A DNA stretch of 64,000 nucleotides from Adiantum capillus-veneris (Eukaryota; Streptophyta; Polypodiopsida; Polypodiales; Pteridaceae). Within the stretch, counting starts at the first letter, position 1. Every line of letters starts with the position of its first letter. Location of the stretch: positions 62,577,184-62,641,183 of the forward strand of contig CM043942.1 of NCBI GenBank assembly GCA_014529385.2. Reading direction: 5' to 3'. Under the pieces are notes generated by a model. That model was not told the origin of the DNA and made no database searches. It saw only the letters and a program-made list of their open reading frames with translations. The translations under genes and the position numbers were made by a program. Positions 21,088 through 32,655 of the stretch are shown piece by piece.

Positions 21088-21830
21088 AGGAATCATAAAG
21101 GCATTCATCACTTTTATCCTACTTGGAACCACCTACTCATTTTTGTTTTTATTTTCTCAAGCACCCACTGAAATTTTTGCTTGTGAGTCACGTCCACCCC
21201 CAAGGGGGCTCCCAGATGCCTAAATATATTCCCTTTTGTGACAATCTCCCCCGACCACACAGAAGGGTCAAATGAGTCATTTTCCGATAGGGAGATCAGC
21301 CTTGACTTCTCTATATTACACTGGGACCCTAAGGCTTTTGAGAATATTTAAACAATCTCTAGAGCTTTTCTGATGACCTGGGGGCATGCCTTCAAGAAGA
21401 GGAGAGAATCGTCTGCAAAAAGTTTTGCTAGGAGTTGGCTATTTCCTGGCAAAGCGAGGCCTTGCGACTCCCCTCGTTCCGCACTAGCTTCGAGCGTCGT
21501 GATTAAAGGATGTGAACCTATGGCGAAAAGAAGGGGGGCTAGAGGGCATCCCTGCTTCATAGACCTTTTGACCTCAAAAGAGCCAAAAATTCTATCGTTT
21601 CATAGGAGCTCTGACTGGCTTTCAGCCCCCAGTACGCGTACCAACCGACACAGGCGAGGCCCAAAGCCCAGAGCTTCCATGACGGCTCATATATATGTCC
21701 ATGTTATTCTGTCATAAACCTTGTCCAGGTCCAACTGCAACAGAATGCACTCCTGCTTTGTGACAGTTGCGTATTCAATGCCCATAGCAAGAGATCCTCC
21801 AGGCCACGGCAATGGGCCCGGTGGGAATTA
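21088..21830 (-). pseudogene. LINE reverse transcriptase fragment (inverted)
   Basis: RVT_1 blocks in order on the minus strand: LLLQLDLDKVYDRITW near 21755-21705, MKQGCPLAPLLFAI at 21560-21519, then LFADDSLLFL at ~21425-21396 with the catalytic F-A-D-D. The FRHLGAPLGVDVTHKQKFQW connection region lies near 21220-21160, and KIKTKMSRW ends it. Stops and frame changes interrupt it near 21360 and 21560-21690. Confidence 0.8.
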
Positions 21831-22304
21831 GTTTCTCGAACGGTGAATCAAGGAGGCCTTGGAATTCTCAACCCTGTGGCCCATGCAGAAGTTTGTTGCG
21901 CCAATTTTGTTGTCTCCTAGGCTAAACAGGATTAAGTTTGGGCTGTCATGGTCAGAGATATGATAGCAACATCTAAACTTGGCTCCGATGGTGGAAAGTG
22001 GAGAGGGGTGGAGGTTCATGACAAACTGTTAGCCCCGGAGTGGTCTACCTTAAGATTGGGAGGCAGCTCAGGAGAATTGGTAAGAAAATGCAAGAGAAGA
22101 GTAGGAGTCTTAAAGTGGGGGGAAGAAGTCAGATACTTCAAGAACTCCATTCTGCATTGGTCCCCCTGGCTGTCCAAAGTTGTAGATCCGCCACAAACTC
22201 CCTATTGAATTGAGACAGCCAGAAAACTGAATAATAAGGGTCTGAAGTGACTTGGACACTTCTGGGATAGTGGCAACTAGGGTTGAAAAACCATTGACCT
22301 TCTG

Positions 22305-23090
22305 GTGACCCAATACCAACTCAATAGCTTGGAGGTCTTGCTTGTCCACAAAGTGATGAAGGAGCTTGACAATTTAGTGATGCCAATCTGTGATTCGGTG
22401 TTTGACTGGAATTCTTGGAAATGGCCCGGAAGCAGTCTATTAGGGAAACCCCATCCTAAAAGCATTTATCAGACAATGATGCATAAGAAGAATTGGTCTA
22501 GCCCCCTAAACAAGCTATGGAAAAAGCAATGGCCGGAGGAAAGGTGGGAGCAAGTATTGGAGTACATATGGAAGCCAAAGGTTCCGCAGCACATGAAGGT
22601 CTTTCTATGGAAAGTAATTTGGGGTGCTCTACCAACAACGAGGGTGAAGATTCAGGAGAGAGGGATTGGGTCAGATCGATGCTTGGGGTGCAGGATGGTT
22701 AGAGAAGATCTGGCCCACCTATTCATGGACTGCCCAACTATTAAAGGCCTCGCAGGGAAAATATGCAAGTGGGTCCAAAGAACATGGAAAATTAGTTTCT
22801 TCAAGACTGACCTATTCCTTGGAGGCAAGAATTCAGGAAGTCCTGCCCTCCTCGTCAGCACTCAAATCGTCAGATATTTCTTCTTACATAATGTATGGCA
22901 GACAAGGAACCGCCGTGTGTTTGAAGGAGGTTCTGAGGTGGCAAGCTTCGCAGAAATTACTCAAGAAAGCAAAGTGCTAATATGGACGCTCGGGCGCAAG
23001 AAACACTCGGAGGATTGGTTTAGGACTACTTGTGCCTTGTTGTCAGCAGATGGAATGCCTAGGACGGGGGAAAATCTCGGCCATCGGTAA
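22305..23090 (+). pseudogene. LINE ORF2 C-terminal region with zf-RVT domain
   Basis: A 261-residue open frame. Residues ~85-180 match the reverse-transcriptase zinc-binding domain (zf-RVT): YIWKPKVPQHMKVFLWKVIW, GALPTTRVKIQERGI, then a Cys/His set in RCLGCRMVREDLAHLFMDC. A basic/aromatic tail with TQIVRYFFLHNVWQTRNRRV follows. Upstream plus-strand LINE sequence (21840-22300) is frameshifted. Although open, it is cut off from its RT by the inversion. A shorter copy lies at 29740-30090. Confidence 0.8.
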
Positions 23091-23773
23091 ATAAAAGATC
23101 TCAAAAGGACAACTTTTTGGACCCTGTGTATCAAGGAAGAGATGGGCCATGATGTAATTATAGTATGTGGATGATGTCATGGCTCAACAAGAGCATGACT
23201 AGACCTTGTAATTTTTTGGGTTGTTCAATATAATTCACTCACAATTGTGATTTTTGCAAAATAAAAAATAAAAAAATCACTCTAGCTATGCATTTTGAAT
23301 ACATAGGAGAGTATGGGGCTAAATTGGAGGTAGTTCTTATGTTGAAATCAAAAGAGATAACTCCTAAAGAAAAGGGCATTGGTTGAGGGCAAGCTCTAGT
23401 GTCAATCCTAGTGATGAGCACTTTTCCCTTGGAAATGATCTATTGAAGATAAGGCCTAGATTATGGCGGGAGCTTGGACACATGAAAATAGGCACTAACT
23501 TTTGCATCAACATGGGTTAGATCAAGACTTCTTGAAACTTATGAAAAAAATGAAAGTCAAAAGGGAAAAAAAAAAAAAAAAAAGAAGGCAAAGGCAGTAC
23601 CGATCCATAAAGTATCCTAGGAACATGGCAAGTCAAGCAAAGGGAACACAACCCTATTTGTAGAGTACAATGATCAAAAGGCCATGGAAATTTTAGATTT
23701 TTGTGGTAGTGGTATGAGTTCGGATAATTGCAATGACATGTGGAAGAAAAGGGGAAAACAAAAAGTGGAAAAT

Positions 23774-23895
23774 ACTAGAATGGTCCTTTAGGTAACTAAT
23801 GGGAAGTGGAAAAGACTAGAATGGTCCTTTAGCTAACTTATGGGAAGTGCAAAGAATTAGAATGGTCCTTCAACTGGTTAATGGAAATCTTGAGA
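23774..23895 (+). repeat. 41-bp tandem repeat, three units
   Basis: A(C/T)TAGAATGGTCCTT begins at 23774, 23815 and 23856. The first two units are nearly identical and the third is diverged. Confidence 0.75.
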
Positions 23896-24130
23896 ATCCC
23901 AAGGGGCTCCTTGAGAACATTGAAGTCACTAGATGTAAGGTGGAATATACACATTTGCTTGTTATTGTGGACTTTGACAGGGATCCCAACTATCCATCAA
24001 GTGATTTTGGGTAGACCTTTCATGGGCAACGCATGGTTGTCCAAGACTAGGGATACAAGTATAGGTACCTCCGACATGATGGGGTAACCATGAGGGTCAA
24101 CCTAATTGCCCATAATCGTAAGAGTTATCA
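23890..24130 (+). pseudogene. Gypsy-type aspartic protease C-terminal remnant
   Basis: Two frames joined by a one-base shift give PKGLLENIEVTRCKVEYTHL, VIVDFDRDPNY, then QVILGRPFM, and after the shift VVQD-stop-GYKYRYLRHDGV. ILGRPF is the conserved C-terminal box of retropepsins. The QDxGY...YLRHxGV continuation equals the sequence split at 59/4682. No active-site D-T-G remains in view. Confidence 0.5.
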
Positions 24131-24604
24131 AGGATACATGTGGTGGATTTTGAGTCTCCAACCTCCTAGCCTCTAAGTAAAGAAGAGAAAGGTACCAACA
24201 AGAGGACAATTAGTGATAGTATTTCCCTACTCAATCAGGAGTGGATGGACATGCTGAATACAATCTCTAATAGAGATGGTGAATAACAATTGTGTGCTCA
24301 TGCATTGTGAGGATATAGTGGAAAAACCTCTACAAAAAAATCCTCTTTGGACTTGTACCAACCCTTAGAGATGCTCCAACATGTCCCAAATACCACATAA
24401 ATTTCTTAGAGAACCCATCATAGCTCTTTTTTTTCTTTGGCCTCTACTACTCGGTCGATTCTACTCTCATTAATCAATTTGTCACTAAGATCCTCAAAAA
24501 ATCTTAGGATTGAAAGGCAAAACGACCCAAGCTGTCGCCATCAGCTTTTTTGCACCTCATCACACCGCACACCTTTACCCCTGGCAGCCCTGCTTTGTAC
24601 TGGT

Positions 24605-24785
24605 CTGCCCCCATCCCCTCCCCTCCCCCAACATTGTCCGTTGTTCTGCTCTGTGCAGAACAAGATTGCGTGACTGTAACAGCTCTATGTCAAGTTGTTC
24701 TCTGCCCCCATCCCCACCCCAACCGTGTGCGTTGTTCCGCTCTGCACAAAATGAGATTGCTGACTGCAGCAGCTCTTGCATTGCA
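24605..24785 (+). repeat. ~99-bp tandem duplication
   Basis: CTGCCCCCATCCCC is followed by TTGTTC(T/C)GCTCTG and GA(C/T)TG(T/C)A(A/G)CAGCTCT in two adjacent units. It produces paired low-complexity frames with no domain. Confidence 0.7.
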
Positions 24786-25184
24786 AAAATATTCCATCAT
24801 GCGTTTGCTATTGGCATGGCGTACAAAATATGGAGCGAAGCCGCAATGGGAAGAGCACAAGAACAAGTTGTACAACCCCGACCCCGACCTTGCTTCCTCC
24901 TCTGCATAATGGCTGACTGCTACGCTCGTCTCGCAAGATCACTTCATCTGTCGCTCCATGCTACAGTTGTGCTTCGAAAACCAAGGTGTACTGCATGATC
25001 TGCAGATGAATGCAGAATACACAGCCACATTCGGGCCCTTCCTTGCAGAAGAGCCGACGCGTGCCTTTGAAAGTCTTGAACAATATTCTCTCTCTCTCTC
25101 TCATGCTGTCCCACATGGCATGTGCCTTTTTCTCTCTCCTCAACGTGTCTCTTCCCCCCTTTTTCACTTCAAAGCCATGAAAAT

Positions 25185-25797
25185 GGATCTCTAAAGATAC
25201 CCCTTAATCAACCCAAAACCGAAAATTGGTCCGGCCTAGTGAGTAAAATGAGAGGATAATTCATGCTTGAAAAAGAACTAACATTGCATTGATTTGAAAG
25301 TGGAATTGAGATACATTTTTTAAATGCTCGTAGCTCTTGATTTTATTGTACAATCTTTGAGTATGCATACTATTTGAACTAATGGCACTACTGGGTCTAC
25401 ACGCACTATTAACCCGAATCTCTCCAGATCCCCCTGCCCCTCTCTCTCCTCTCTCCTCTATCAGTCCTCCCTCTGAGCCCTACACGCGCGACACACACAC
25501 ACACATGCGTGTCTGCTCTTCTGCTAAAAAACAGAGTCTCCCATGGCGGCAGATTCGCCTTGCTTTTCCCGAACAAGCTCGTCCTACTCCTGTCACTCCT
25601 TCAGCCCGTCAGCAGGCCTCCCAAGCTATCCACTCCTGCGCGGCCAACCCTGGCTCTGAACAGTTCCGCCTGTCGCGTATGTGCTTCTGCGAATACTCCA
25701 CCGACGCAAAAACCTCTCTCTCTCATAACACGCCTTCACTAACTCTGCTCGTCGGATATTTCCCACGACGTTTAAATTCTCTTCTTCTTCTTCTTCT

Positions 25798-25844
<47 letters not shown>

Positions 25845-26500
25845 CGTGCCCCCCCCCCCCTCTTTTCCCTCAAAGACTCAACAGCATCTAGTGACATTCG
25901 CGTTAATTCACCCCAAACCAGAATTGGGCACGCCTACTCGGTCTGTGGGTCCATTAACTGGAATCTAGGTAGATGTTGCTAGAGTCCACGCATACTGTCC
26001 AGGTCAGCGCCCACAAACCTACTCCTGGTCCGCGATACTGCACAGCGTCCACAAACCTACTCCTCCTCCGCAGCGCCCACAAGCCTGCACATGGCATCTC
26101 TTCCACCCCCTCGGCACCCAACCTATCCCCGCCTGCATCCGTTCTATCGAGAGAGACAGAGAGAAAGAAAGAGACAGTTCGTCCTACGCTCTTATCACCT
26201 GCGCCCAAGACACATACACAAGCAGCCTCCTCGTTTCTCTTCGCCATCACATCTCTTCGTCCCCCACTGCACCCAACCTCCCCCCACCTGCATCCGTTGT
26301 ACCGAGAGACAAAGAGAGGAGAGAGAGAAATGATATCTCAATGTACACGCGCGAAATAGATAGCATCGCTCTTTTCGCCTAGCTCCATGTGTGTCCTCCC
26401 TGTTTTTCCACTAGAAACTTTTCAAAGGGGTCTCCCAAGATACCCCTTTCTCAACCTGCTTCCAAAATGGGGCACGCCTACTAGGGGTGTCTCACCATTA
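25185..26500 (+). repeat. Three diverged copies of a ~600-bp unit (marker sites ~25190, ~25900, ~26440)
   Basis: Each marker holds an AGATACCCCTT..TCAACCC-like stretch, then CCAAAA or CCAGAA, then GG(C/T)(C/A)(C/G)G(C)CTA(C/G)T(A/C/G)GG. The segments between contain CT/TTC runs (25787-25841), a C run (~25850) and repeated CATCCGTT.TA.CGAGAGACA. Frames here are low-complexity. Confidence 0.45.
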
Positions 26501-27383
26501 GACACACCATTAGACACATGCATTAGGCATGATTTTATTGTTCACCCTATGCACATGCAATTTCTATTCTTAATACATGGGTTTCAGCGACCCCCAAAAA
26601 AAAAAAAAAAAGTCTCCTTTTTTGCACCGAAACTTTTCTCCCTTCATCTCACAGTTTTTGTCAAGTTTTTAATAAAGAAGAATCTCATCTTAAGATAACA
26701 CATGGAAAGGGGGTGTTGCATGCACAATACGTCCAAGGCATAACTTAGTTTAAATTGGGATTGTCCACTATAAAGCATAATTTTGAACTACGATCTAATC
26801 TAGAAAATGGGTGCATCCTTCATTAGCCTCTTCAAAATTCACTGCAAGAATAAAAACCTCAACCCTTGGAGATGGATTCCATTAGAAAGACTTTGAGTTT
26901 CATCACATTTGCAACTTACACTACCACATAACAAAATATTGGTTTTGTAAAGACAAATTAACTTCCCATGGCAACCTCCTCAATCTGCATGTCTTTCCAT
27001 AGCTCATTTGTTGCTACTAACTTCTTCCACATGATAACTTTGTCATCCATCCACATTATGGCTTTGAATATACAAACTGGGCAAAATTACTTAACCCAAA
27101 CTTTGCTATCAAATGCAAATGGCAATGCTACATAATTCAATTTCTTACGTGCTTTTCCTATGCTTTACCATTTCATATTCGGCACCATCTACAAGAAGTG
27201 TCTAGGGATAGACACCCATTAAACGAACATGAGTTCTATGGTAGTAAGTGCACACATGTCACTTAGGGTAATCAACACTGGTAAAAGTAGCCAAATCTTG
27301 ATCACCTCTAATAAAAGGAGATAAGGATGCTCAAATTTGAGCTCCAAGGCCTCGGATGGCTATTTGAAGTCTATACCCATCAC
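26501..27383. other. No gene recognised
   Basis: An A17-type run lies near 26594-26611. A short minus-strand frame around 27065-26960 reads VIMWKKLVATNELWKDMQIE and looks protein-like, but I cannot assign it. Confidence 0.4.
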
Positions 27384-27853
27384 CTAGAGCCAAAGTCTAT
27401 ACCAAGTTAAAGTGTTCCGGGAATGTTGTGGGAAGGTCAAGGACCTAGAGCCAAAGCGACGAATTGGCAAAATCCAATCATGAAGTTTCAAAATTTGTAT
27501 AAAGAGATAGAGAAGGAGAAAGCTTGAGCTATTGCAAGAGCACGCACACACACAACCAAGAGAGCACACAATGAAAATGGAGGCACAAAGCTACTTCTTC
27601 TTCTTTACTTCTCAAAATGGCAAGATGGTCTTTTTTAAAATGTGGAAAACATAACATAAAGAGATAACTATGTACAAGTCAATGTGAAGCAGTAGTGAGT
27701 GAGCTAGAAAGATAAGTGACCATAACTCTCGGTAGGTAGACCAAGTTCATGAAGTCCACATGTAGTATCACTAGGATGATCCTCGTGCTCGCTAAGTTGT
27801 GTCACTAATAAATGTAGGCAAGAATTAATCCAAGAATACCTTGTATCTCAACA
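27384..27853 (-). repeat. 3' LTR of a minus-strand copia element (Copia-C)
   Basis: On the minus strand the LTR begins TGTTGAGATACAAGG at 27853, directly preceded by AGCTTGAGGGGAAG (27854-27868), a classic copia polypurine tract. The lower end is not defined; 27384 is approximate. Confidence 0.6.
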
Positions 27854-27868
27854 CTTCCCCTCAAGCTC

Positions 27869-28340
27869 AATGCAATCTCTTGTAGTCCAACAATAGCTCT
27901 GAATGGTCTCAGCTTCTCTGTCCCCAAGCCTTCATGAAGGTGTATGAGCTTACTCATCTGCCCTCACGTACCTAAGATTGATCTGCCAAGACCTATCTCT
28001 AGTGAAGTGGTAGTTATTTCTTGTCCTCGCGTGGAACACTAGGTTCCACACCAATTGCACGCTACTAAGGTTGTGTTGTGGAGGACAACCAGCCTCTAAA
28101 CTTGTATACCCAACTCTCCAAGTAGCAACTCCAACCATGCTACCTCGCATGCTGCCACTATAGCACTTTTGTACTCAACCTCTATACTTCAAGAAATTGT
28201 GGATATGTTCATGTGATAGCAGCACTCCCAAGTGATGATATGCAGAGTTCATAGTCGAATGTAGCACTCACATTGTGCAATGTGCTTCTCATTGCATCCA
28301 AATGTGGCTTCCCGGGAAGATGCATATGTTGAGATGGCTT
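27869..28340 (-). pseudogene. Copia RNase H and pol C-terminus (Copia-C)
   Basis: Minus-strand reading gives, in order, KPHLDAMRSTLHNVSATFDY near 28305-28245, GSAAIT near 28228, then LVWNLVFHARTRNNYHFTRD near 28055-28000, INLRYVRADE and LGTEKLRPF near 27930. It ends against the polypurine tract. These are RNase H and tail blocks of copia pol, with stops between them and an internal deletion. Upstream pol is not seen. Confidence 0.65.
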
Positions 28341-29400
28341 TGGAGCAACTAGAATATAGAGCACTACATACTGATCCATCCTAATCCAAAAAAAAGTGTG
28401 TGTGTGTGTGTGTGTGTGTTTTTAAGGGCATATCACTATAAAAAAAAAAGTGTGTGTGTTTTAAGGGCGTGATTGCTAGGTTAAACTTCAACACATGATG
28501 CCAAACTCTCAGTCTTTCTCTTAATTTTGTATGTTGGTGTGACCCAAAGCTTGTTTAGTGAACTCTATCCATATATTAACACTTGAATATCTCATGTATG
28601 ATTTCATGAGCTTATCCAATGCTATTTTCATTACGAATGGATCATAGTTTTCCCCCCTTAACATCCTGGCCACTTCTAAGTGTTAAGAGGCCAACTTCCT
28701 TATACACGATGCATGCACACAAAGTTAATCACGGTGCATGAATAAGCACAACCATGCAATGGACCTATATATCAAGGTCTTAAGGTTGATGCTTTAGAGT
28801 GACACCCCATACAATCTCTAGGGACTTTTGAAAGTGGAAGTGTTGTCCATGGGGCTATCGCTCCCAACACTAGCATAAGCCTTTCGACTTTAGTTTTGTG
28901 ATCTACATATTTGAGGCTTTGAGGTTTGCTTGCTGGCCATTTACAATCAAAACATAAGTATTTATCCAAGACATATATATTTCGAGCGCTGCATCAAATG
29001 AAAAGGAAAAGGGAGTTGAACAAAAAAGGGATGTAAGCTTGTTGAGCTAAATTCATGTTACATTGGGATTTACATAAAGACTCGGTTCAGGAGCCATGTA
29101 CATGGCTGATAAGCATTCAAATGTTGGCTTCATTGGCAGAAAAAGTTACCAGATGCATCATTGTGCTGGCTGGGTCAAGGTACATTGGTTGAGGGCACGC
29201 AGGTGGGTGCGGTGCAAGACAACCACCATGTTGATTTGTACTTGTGTCAAGGGCCTACTCAAAGCCTCCTGCTGGGTAAAGCCTTCCTGAATAAGAAGAA
29301 CATGAAAAAATTATCTTCGCTCCTCTGATGCCTTACAGCCAGAAGCTCACTTATCACATACAGCATCCCCACCCTTTTTCAAGTGGAGGCATTTGTGTAG
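28341..29400. other. No gene recognised; two short (GT)n tracts
   Basis: AAAAAAAGTGTGTGTG-type tracts occur at ~28392-28420 and ~28441-28460, each followed by TTTTAAGGGC. Nothing else is supported. Confidence 0.5.
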
Positions 29401-29419
29401 GTGAGTTGCACCAATAAAA

Positions 29420-30262
29420 GCTCTTGTTGTCGCCTCACGGTTTAGGGTTGCTAGAGATTCGTACTCTGTAATCAATCTCTGCAAAACCCGTCAATTTTTT
29501 TATCAGTTGAAAACATTATCGCATCATCAACACTGAAAATGTGGCAATTCAAAATCTCCAGACGGGACTAGTCATTCAGAGCAATCAACACCTATGTTGA
29601 GGTCCTTTGTGCCAAATTTAGGGTCTCATTGGCTAAACAGGACCAAGCTTGGGCTATCATGACCAAGGAAATGCTTGATGCAGTAAAACTGGGATCGAAA
29701 GGGGGAAGTGGAAGGGGGGTGCTCTGTCGACGGGCGTAAAGATACAAGAAAGAGGCATCGAGTCCGATCGTTGCTCGGGGTGCAGAATAGCTAGTGAAGA
29801 CCTAGCCCACCTTTTCATGGGATGCCAGGCAATTAGGGGCATGGCTGGCAAAATATGCAAGTGGATTCAAAGGACATGGCAAACTAAGGTCTTCAAGAAT
29901 GATTTGTTCTTTGGTAGTAACACGTTGGGAAGTCCTGCTCTTCTTTTCTGCACTCAAATAATTAGGTACTACTTCTTGCACAATATTTGGCAAGCAAGGA
30001 AGAGTCACGTGTTTGAGGGGGATGAAATCATAGAGCAGAGTGACGATCCACATGATCGGAGGCAAACAAGCCTCAGAGGACTGGTCTAGAACAATACAGA
30101 ACATCTTGTAATAAGTAAAGCCTAGGAGTAGTAGTGGTTTCTCTGCCAAGCAGATAACTTGTAATCCTTTGACCCTCAAGGCTCGGTCTGAGCCCGAGGT
30201 TAGTGTATATTTCTGATGTTCTTAATACTATTTACTCACAATTGTGAGTTTTGCAAAAAAAA
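29420..30262 (+). mobile_element. Truncated LINE of the same family as 21088-23272
   Basis: From about 29590 the plus strand matches the first LINE (LAKQDQAWAIM, LGSKGG). It then jumps by a ~650-bp deletion to the zinc region (GVKIQERGIESDRCSGCR-type, in frames near 29737-29800), followed by the ICKWIQRTWQTKVFKNDLFF frame. It ends CTCACAATTGTGAG, TTTTGC and an A tail at ~30262. To its left, minus-strand 29580-29480 reads CHIFSVDDAIMFSTDKKIDG, an F/S-x-DD-like RT motif, so this copy may also carry an inverted 5' end. Confidence 0.65.
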
Positions 30263-30281
30263 AAAGCACATTCCTGTGAGA

Positions 30282-30451
30282 TTGGTATCTTTTAGGGTTT
30301 AAGGTTTTCGATTTAGGGTTTAGGGTTTAGTCCCCATAAAGCACTTAGTTCGCTCCTCATAAAACTTGGTGTCTTTTAGGGTTTAAGGTTTTCGGTTTAG
30401 AGTTTAGGGTTTAGTCCCCATAAAGCACTTAGTTCGCTCCTGATAAAAATT
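30282..30451 (+). repeat. 84-bp tandem duplication with TTTAGGG telomere-type motifs
   Basis: TTGGTxTCTTTTAGGGTTTA starts at 30282 and 30366. Each unit carries several TTTAGGG copies (the plant telomere repeat) and ends AAGCACTTAGTTCGCTCCT. The copies are few and imperfect, so this is interstitial sequence, not a telomere. Confidence 0.85.
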
Positions 30452-31044
30452 ATACCACTTCTAACTCTATGTAAAGGACAGTGAATGCAATGACCTGTTG
30501 ACACATCTATACTTAGCCCCCAAATATGTGTGCTTGTGACATGCATGCTTGTGACATGCATGCTGTGCAGGGATTAAGATCAAGGTCAAGCAACATGTTA
30601 TTAGTGCTAGATTCTTGAAGCCAAACAGGGAAAAATAGGAAAAACAAAATCAAACAAAAACAAAAGAGCTCTCAAAACAAACTGCACCCACAGCCATGCA
30701 CCCATCAATACACACAGCACACACAAACATACATACACCCTAAAGTATCTTAAGAGCACAAGAAAACCGAAACACAGAGCCAAAAACAAAAGAAAAGTAC
30801 TTTTACGTCCAACTTCACCCGTACTCACCCACCCCCCCACACACACACACACCCAGAAACTTACACACCCAAAAGCAGGTCATAAAAGTACACACACACA
30901 TACCAAAACAAATAAATCTAGGTTAAAACAACATAGAAAGACAAAGCAACAGGAACAAGAAAGAGAAGAAGCAAAAACACTACAGTTCCAAACCAGAAAC
31001 CACATGACACAAACCTAGTGAGCGGACATCAAGCTCACCCTCCC
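30452..31044. other. No gene recognised
   Basis: A/C-rich low-complexity sequence with CA repeats near 30836-30855. Nothing supported. Confidence 0.5.
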
Positions 31045-32204
31045 TGTAAGGTGCAGCGGAAGTGAATGTTGAACTTTGCTCAAGATGAGTACTCCGAACT
31101 GTGCTCAAGGCTTCCTTTTACTTACGGAAGGGAGAGCCTTCCGTTCCTTTAGTGAGAGAGTGCAAATGGTCACAAACAAAGTGGTAAACACTGTGAATGA
31201 AGGTGTTAAGACTGAGAGATAGAGAGAGAAGGATACGACACCAGAACGTTGTCAAACCCTCTTGTAAGGGTCCCACTCTCTATGGTGAGAGCAGTCTACT
31301 ATTGATTGCACAAATCTCTATAATGCAATGGACTTGCCGAGACGATGTCGACGACGATGAGGATGACGACGAGACGGGCTGAAAACTGAAAACGCTAGGG
31401 CTGAATCTGGAAATCTTATATTTGCTGAATTTTATCTCTATGTCGGTGACGACGGCGATGACAACGACGCGACGACAATGCACTGAGAACGTAGAGGCTG
31501 AAATCTACGAATAGCGGGCTGAATCTGCAAACATTGGTTAATCTGACCGTGTGATGAGGATCTGCTGTGCGGGGAGGTGAGATCTGTGAGGTTTGAGGGT
31601 TGCGATGCGGAGTCTAACTGATGAAAACTAAAAACGTTGATGCACTAGATGGTTCCGTCGCGTCAGGAATGTGCAAAACGCTGATGGTAATCTGCAATGG
31701 CAAAAATGCTAGGCTGATCTACCGTAAACTGCTAACGCCAGGCTGATCTACAATGTGCAAAATACTGGCTGATCTTGATGCAAAACGCTAGCTAAGTTGT
31801 TGCAAAAAATGCTAGGCCCATCTGCTGCAAAAACACTAGGTGGTCTTGTTGGGGTCTTGTTGAGAAGGTGCTCTGTCAGACACTAGTTCTCTATTGCCTC
31901 TTCTGCCAAAAAGTGCTAGCACTAGGTTTGTTAAATAATCCCTTACAAAATTGCCCTACCCAGTTTCCCAACAAAGTCACTTAATAATAATAAGTGAAAA
32001 ATGGCTAAAATAGGGAAAATGGGTTCTATGCACTGTAAAATGCTCGTGATGGGTACTGATTGTAATCTGATGATCATGCTATGTGCAACCAAAGGAAATG
32101 CAACTACTCTAAGTGGTTGGACATGCACGGTCTGCGAACAGACTCACAAAGGTGCCTGAACACTTCGCTAAGCTAATTGAAATGAACCCTTGTCACGAAG
32201 TAGC
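31045..32204 (-). repeat. 3' LTR of Gypsy-A (truncated at its right end)
   Basis: Begins (plus strand) TGTAAGGTGCAGCGGAAG and matches 47955 onward over its whole length, including the ATGTCGACGACGATGAGGA region. The last 38 bp found in the other LTR are missing. The sequence breaks off at GTAGC and joins copia LTR sequence through a 2-bp GC overlap. Confidence 0.85.
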
Positions 32205-32294
32205 ACACCAAGTAACATGCTCTCTATCATGTGCTTTGAGCTTCCTTCATCTTATCCAAGTTGTGTGTGTTTCTCTGCAACCCTATTTCCAACA
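32203..32294 (+). repeat. 5' LTR remnant of Copia-A copy 2
   Basis: CACACCAAGTAACATGCTCT through CCTATTTCCAACA matches the last 92 bp of the 227-bp 3' LTR. The rest was lost together with the end of the Gypsy-A LTR. Confidence 0.85.
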
Positions 32295-32296
32295 AT

Positions 32297-32308
32297 TGGT
32301 ATCAGAGC
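32297..32308 (+). other. Primer binding site of Copia-A copy 2
   Basis: TGGTATCAGAGC, complement of the initiator methionine tRNA 3' end, two bases after the LTR. Confidence 0.85.
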
Positions 32309-32655
32309 AGGTTGTGTCCTCCCTCGCTTAGTCGCCAGCTGCTCCAGCACACACCTGCTCACTTTCTCCAATTTAAGTGAGGTTTGGCGAGCGTTCACAG
32401 GTCAACAAATATTTTGGAACATCTCGTAGAGCTTAGTGTGCTCAGATTTTTGATTTGGACTCATTTCGGCCCCGTTTCCACTACAGTTAGGTCTGCAAAG
32501 GCAATTTCGTCATTTTGAGCAGAATTTCTGTCAGTGCCATTTTTTGCATAACAGGTGCCTTACAGTCTTCCACGGTTTGATTTGTATACCACGTGTTTTT
32601 CCCGCTCCGTTTCTCCTCATTTTGGGCAGTTTTCACATTAGGTGCAACATTTACG

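Larger units (their letters stand above)
21088..23272 (+). mobile_element. L1-like LINE with inverted 5' segment
   Basis: The insertion is bounded by a 17-bp exact duplication. The right part (from ~21840) is plus-strand LINE sequence ending in CACTCACAATTGTGA, TTTTTGCAAA and an A-rich tail. The left part (21088-~21830) is reverse-transcriptase sequence on the minus strand. Read in element order, the inverted part ends at the RT connection region and the plus part takes up at GGLGILN. The two halves therefore come from one truncated element with its 5' portion flipped, as expected from twin priming. Confidence 0.85.

Noticed and set aside
24430-26700. Host gene in the GC-rich frames
   Set aside because: The frames come from duplicated low-complexity units; no domain and no consistent splice structure.
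30282-30451. Telomere
   Set aside because: Only a few TTTAGGG copies in an 84-bp duplication inside transposon-rich DNA. Interstitial.
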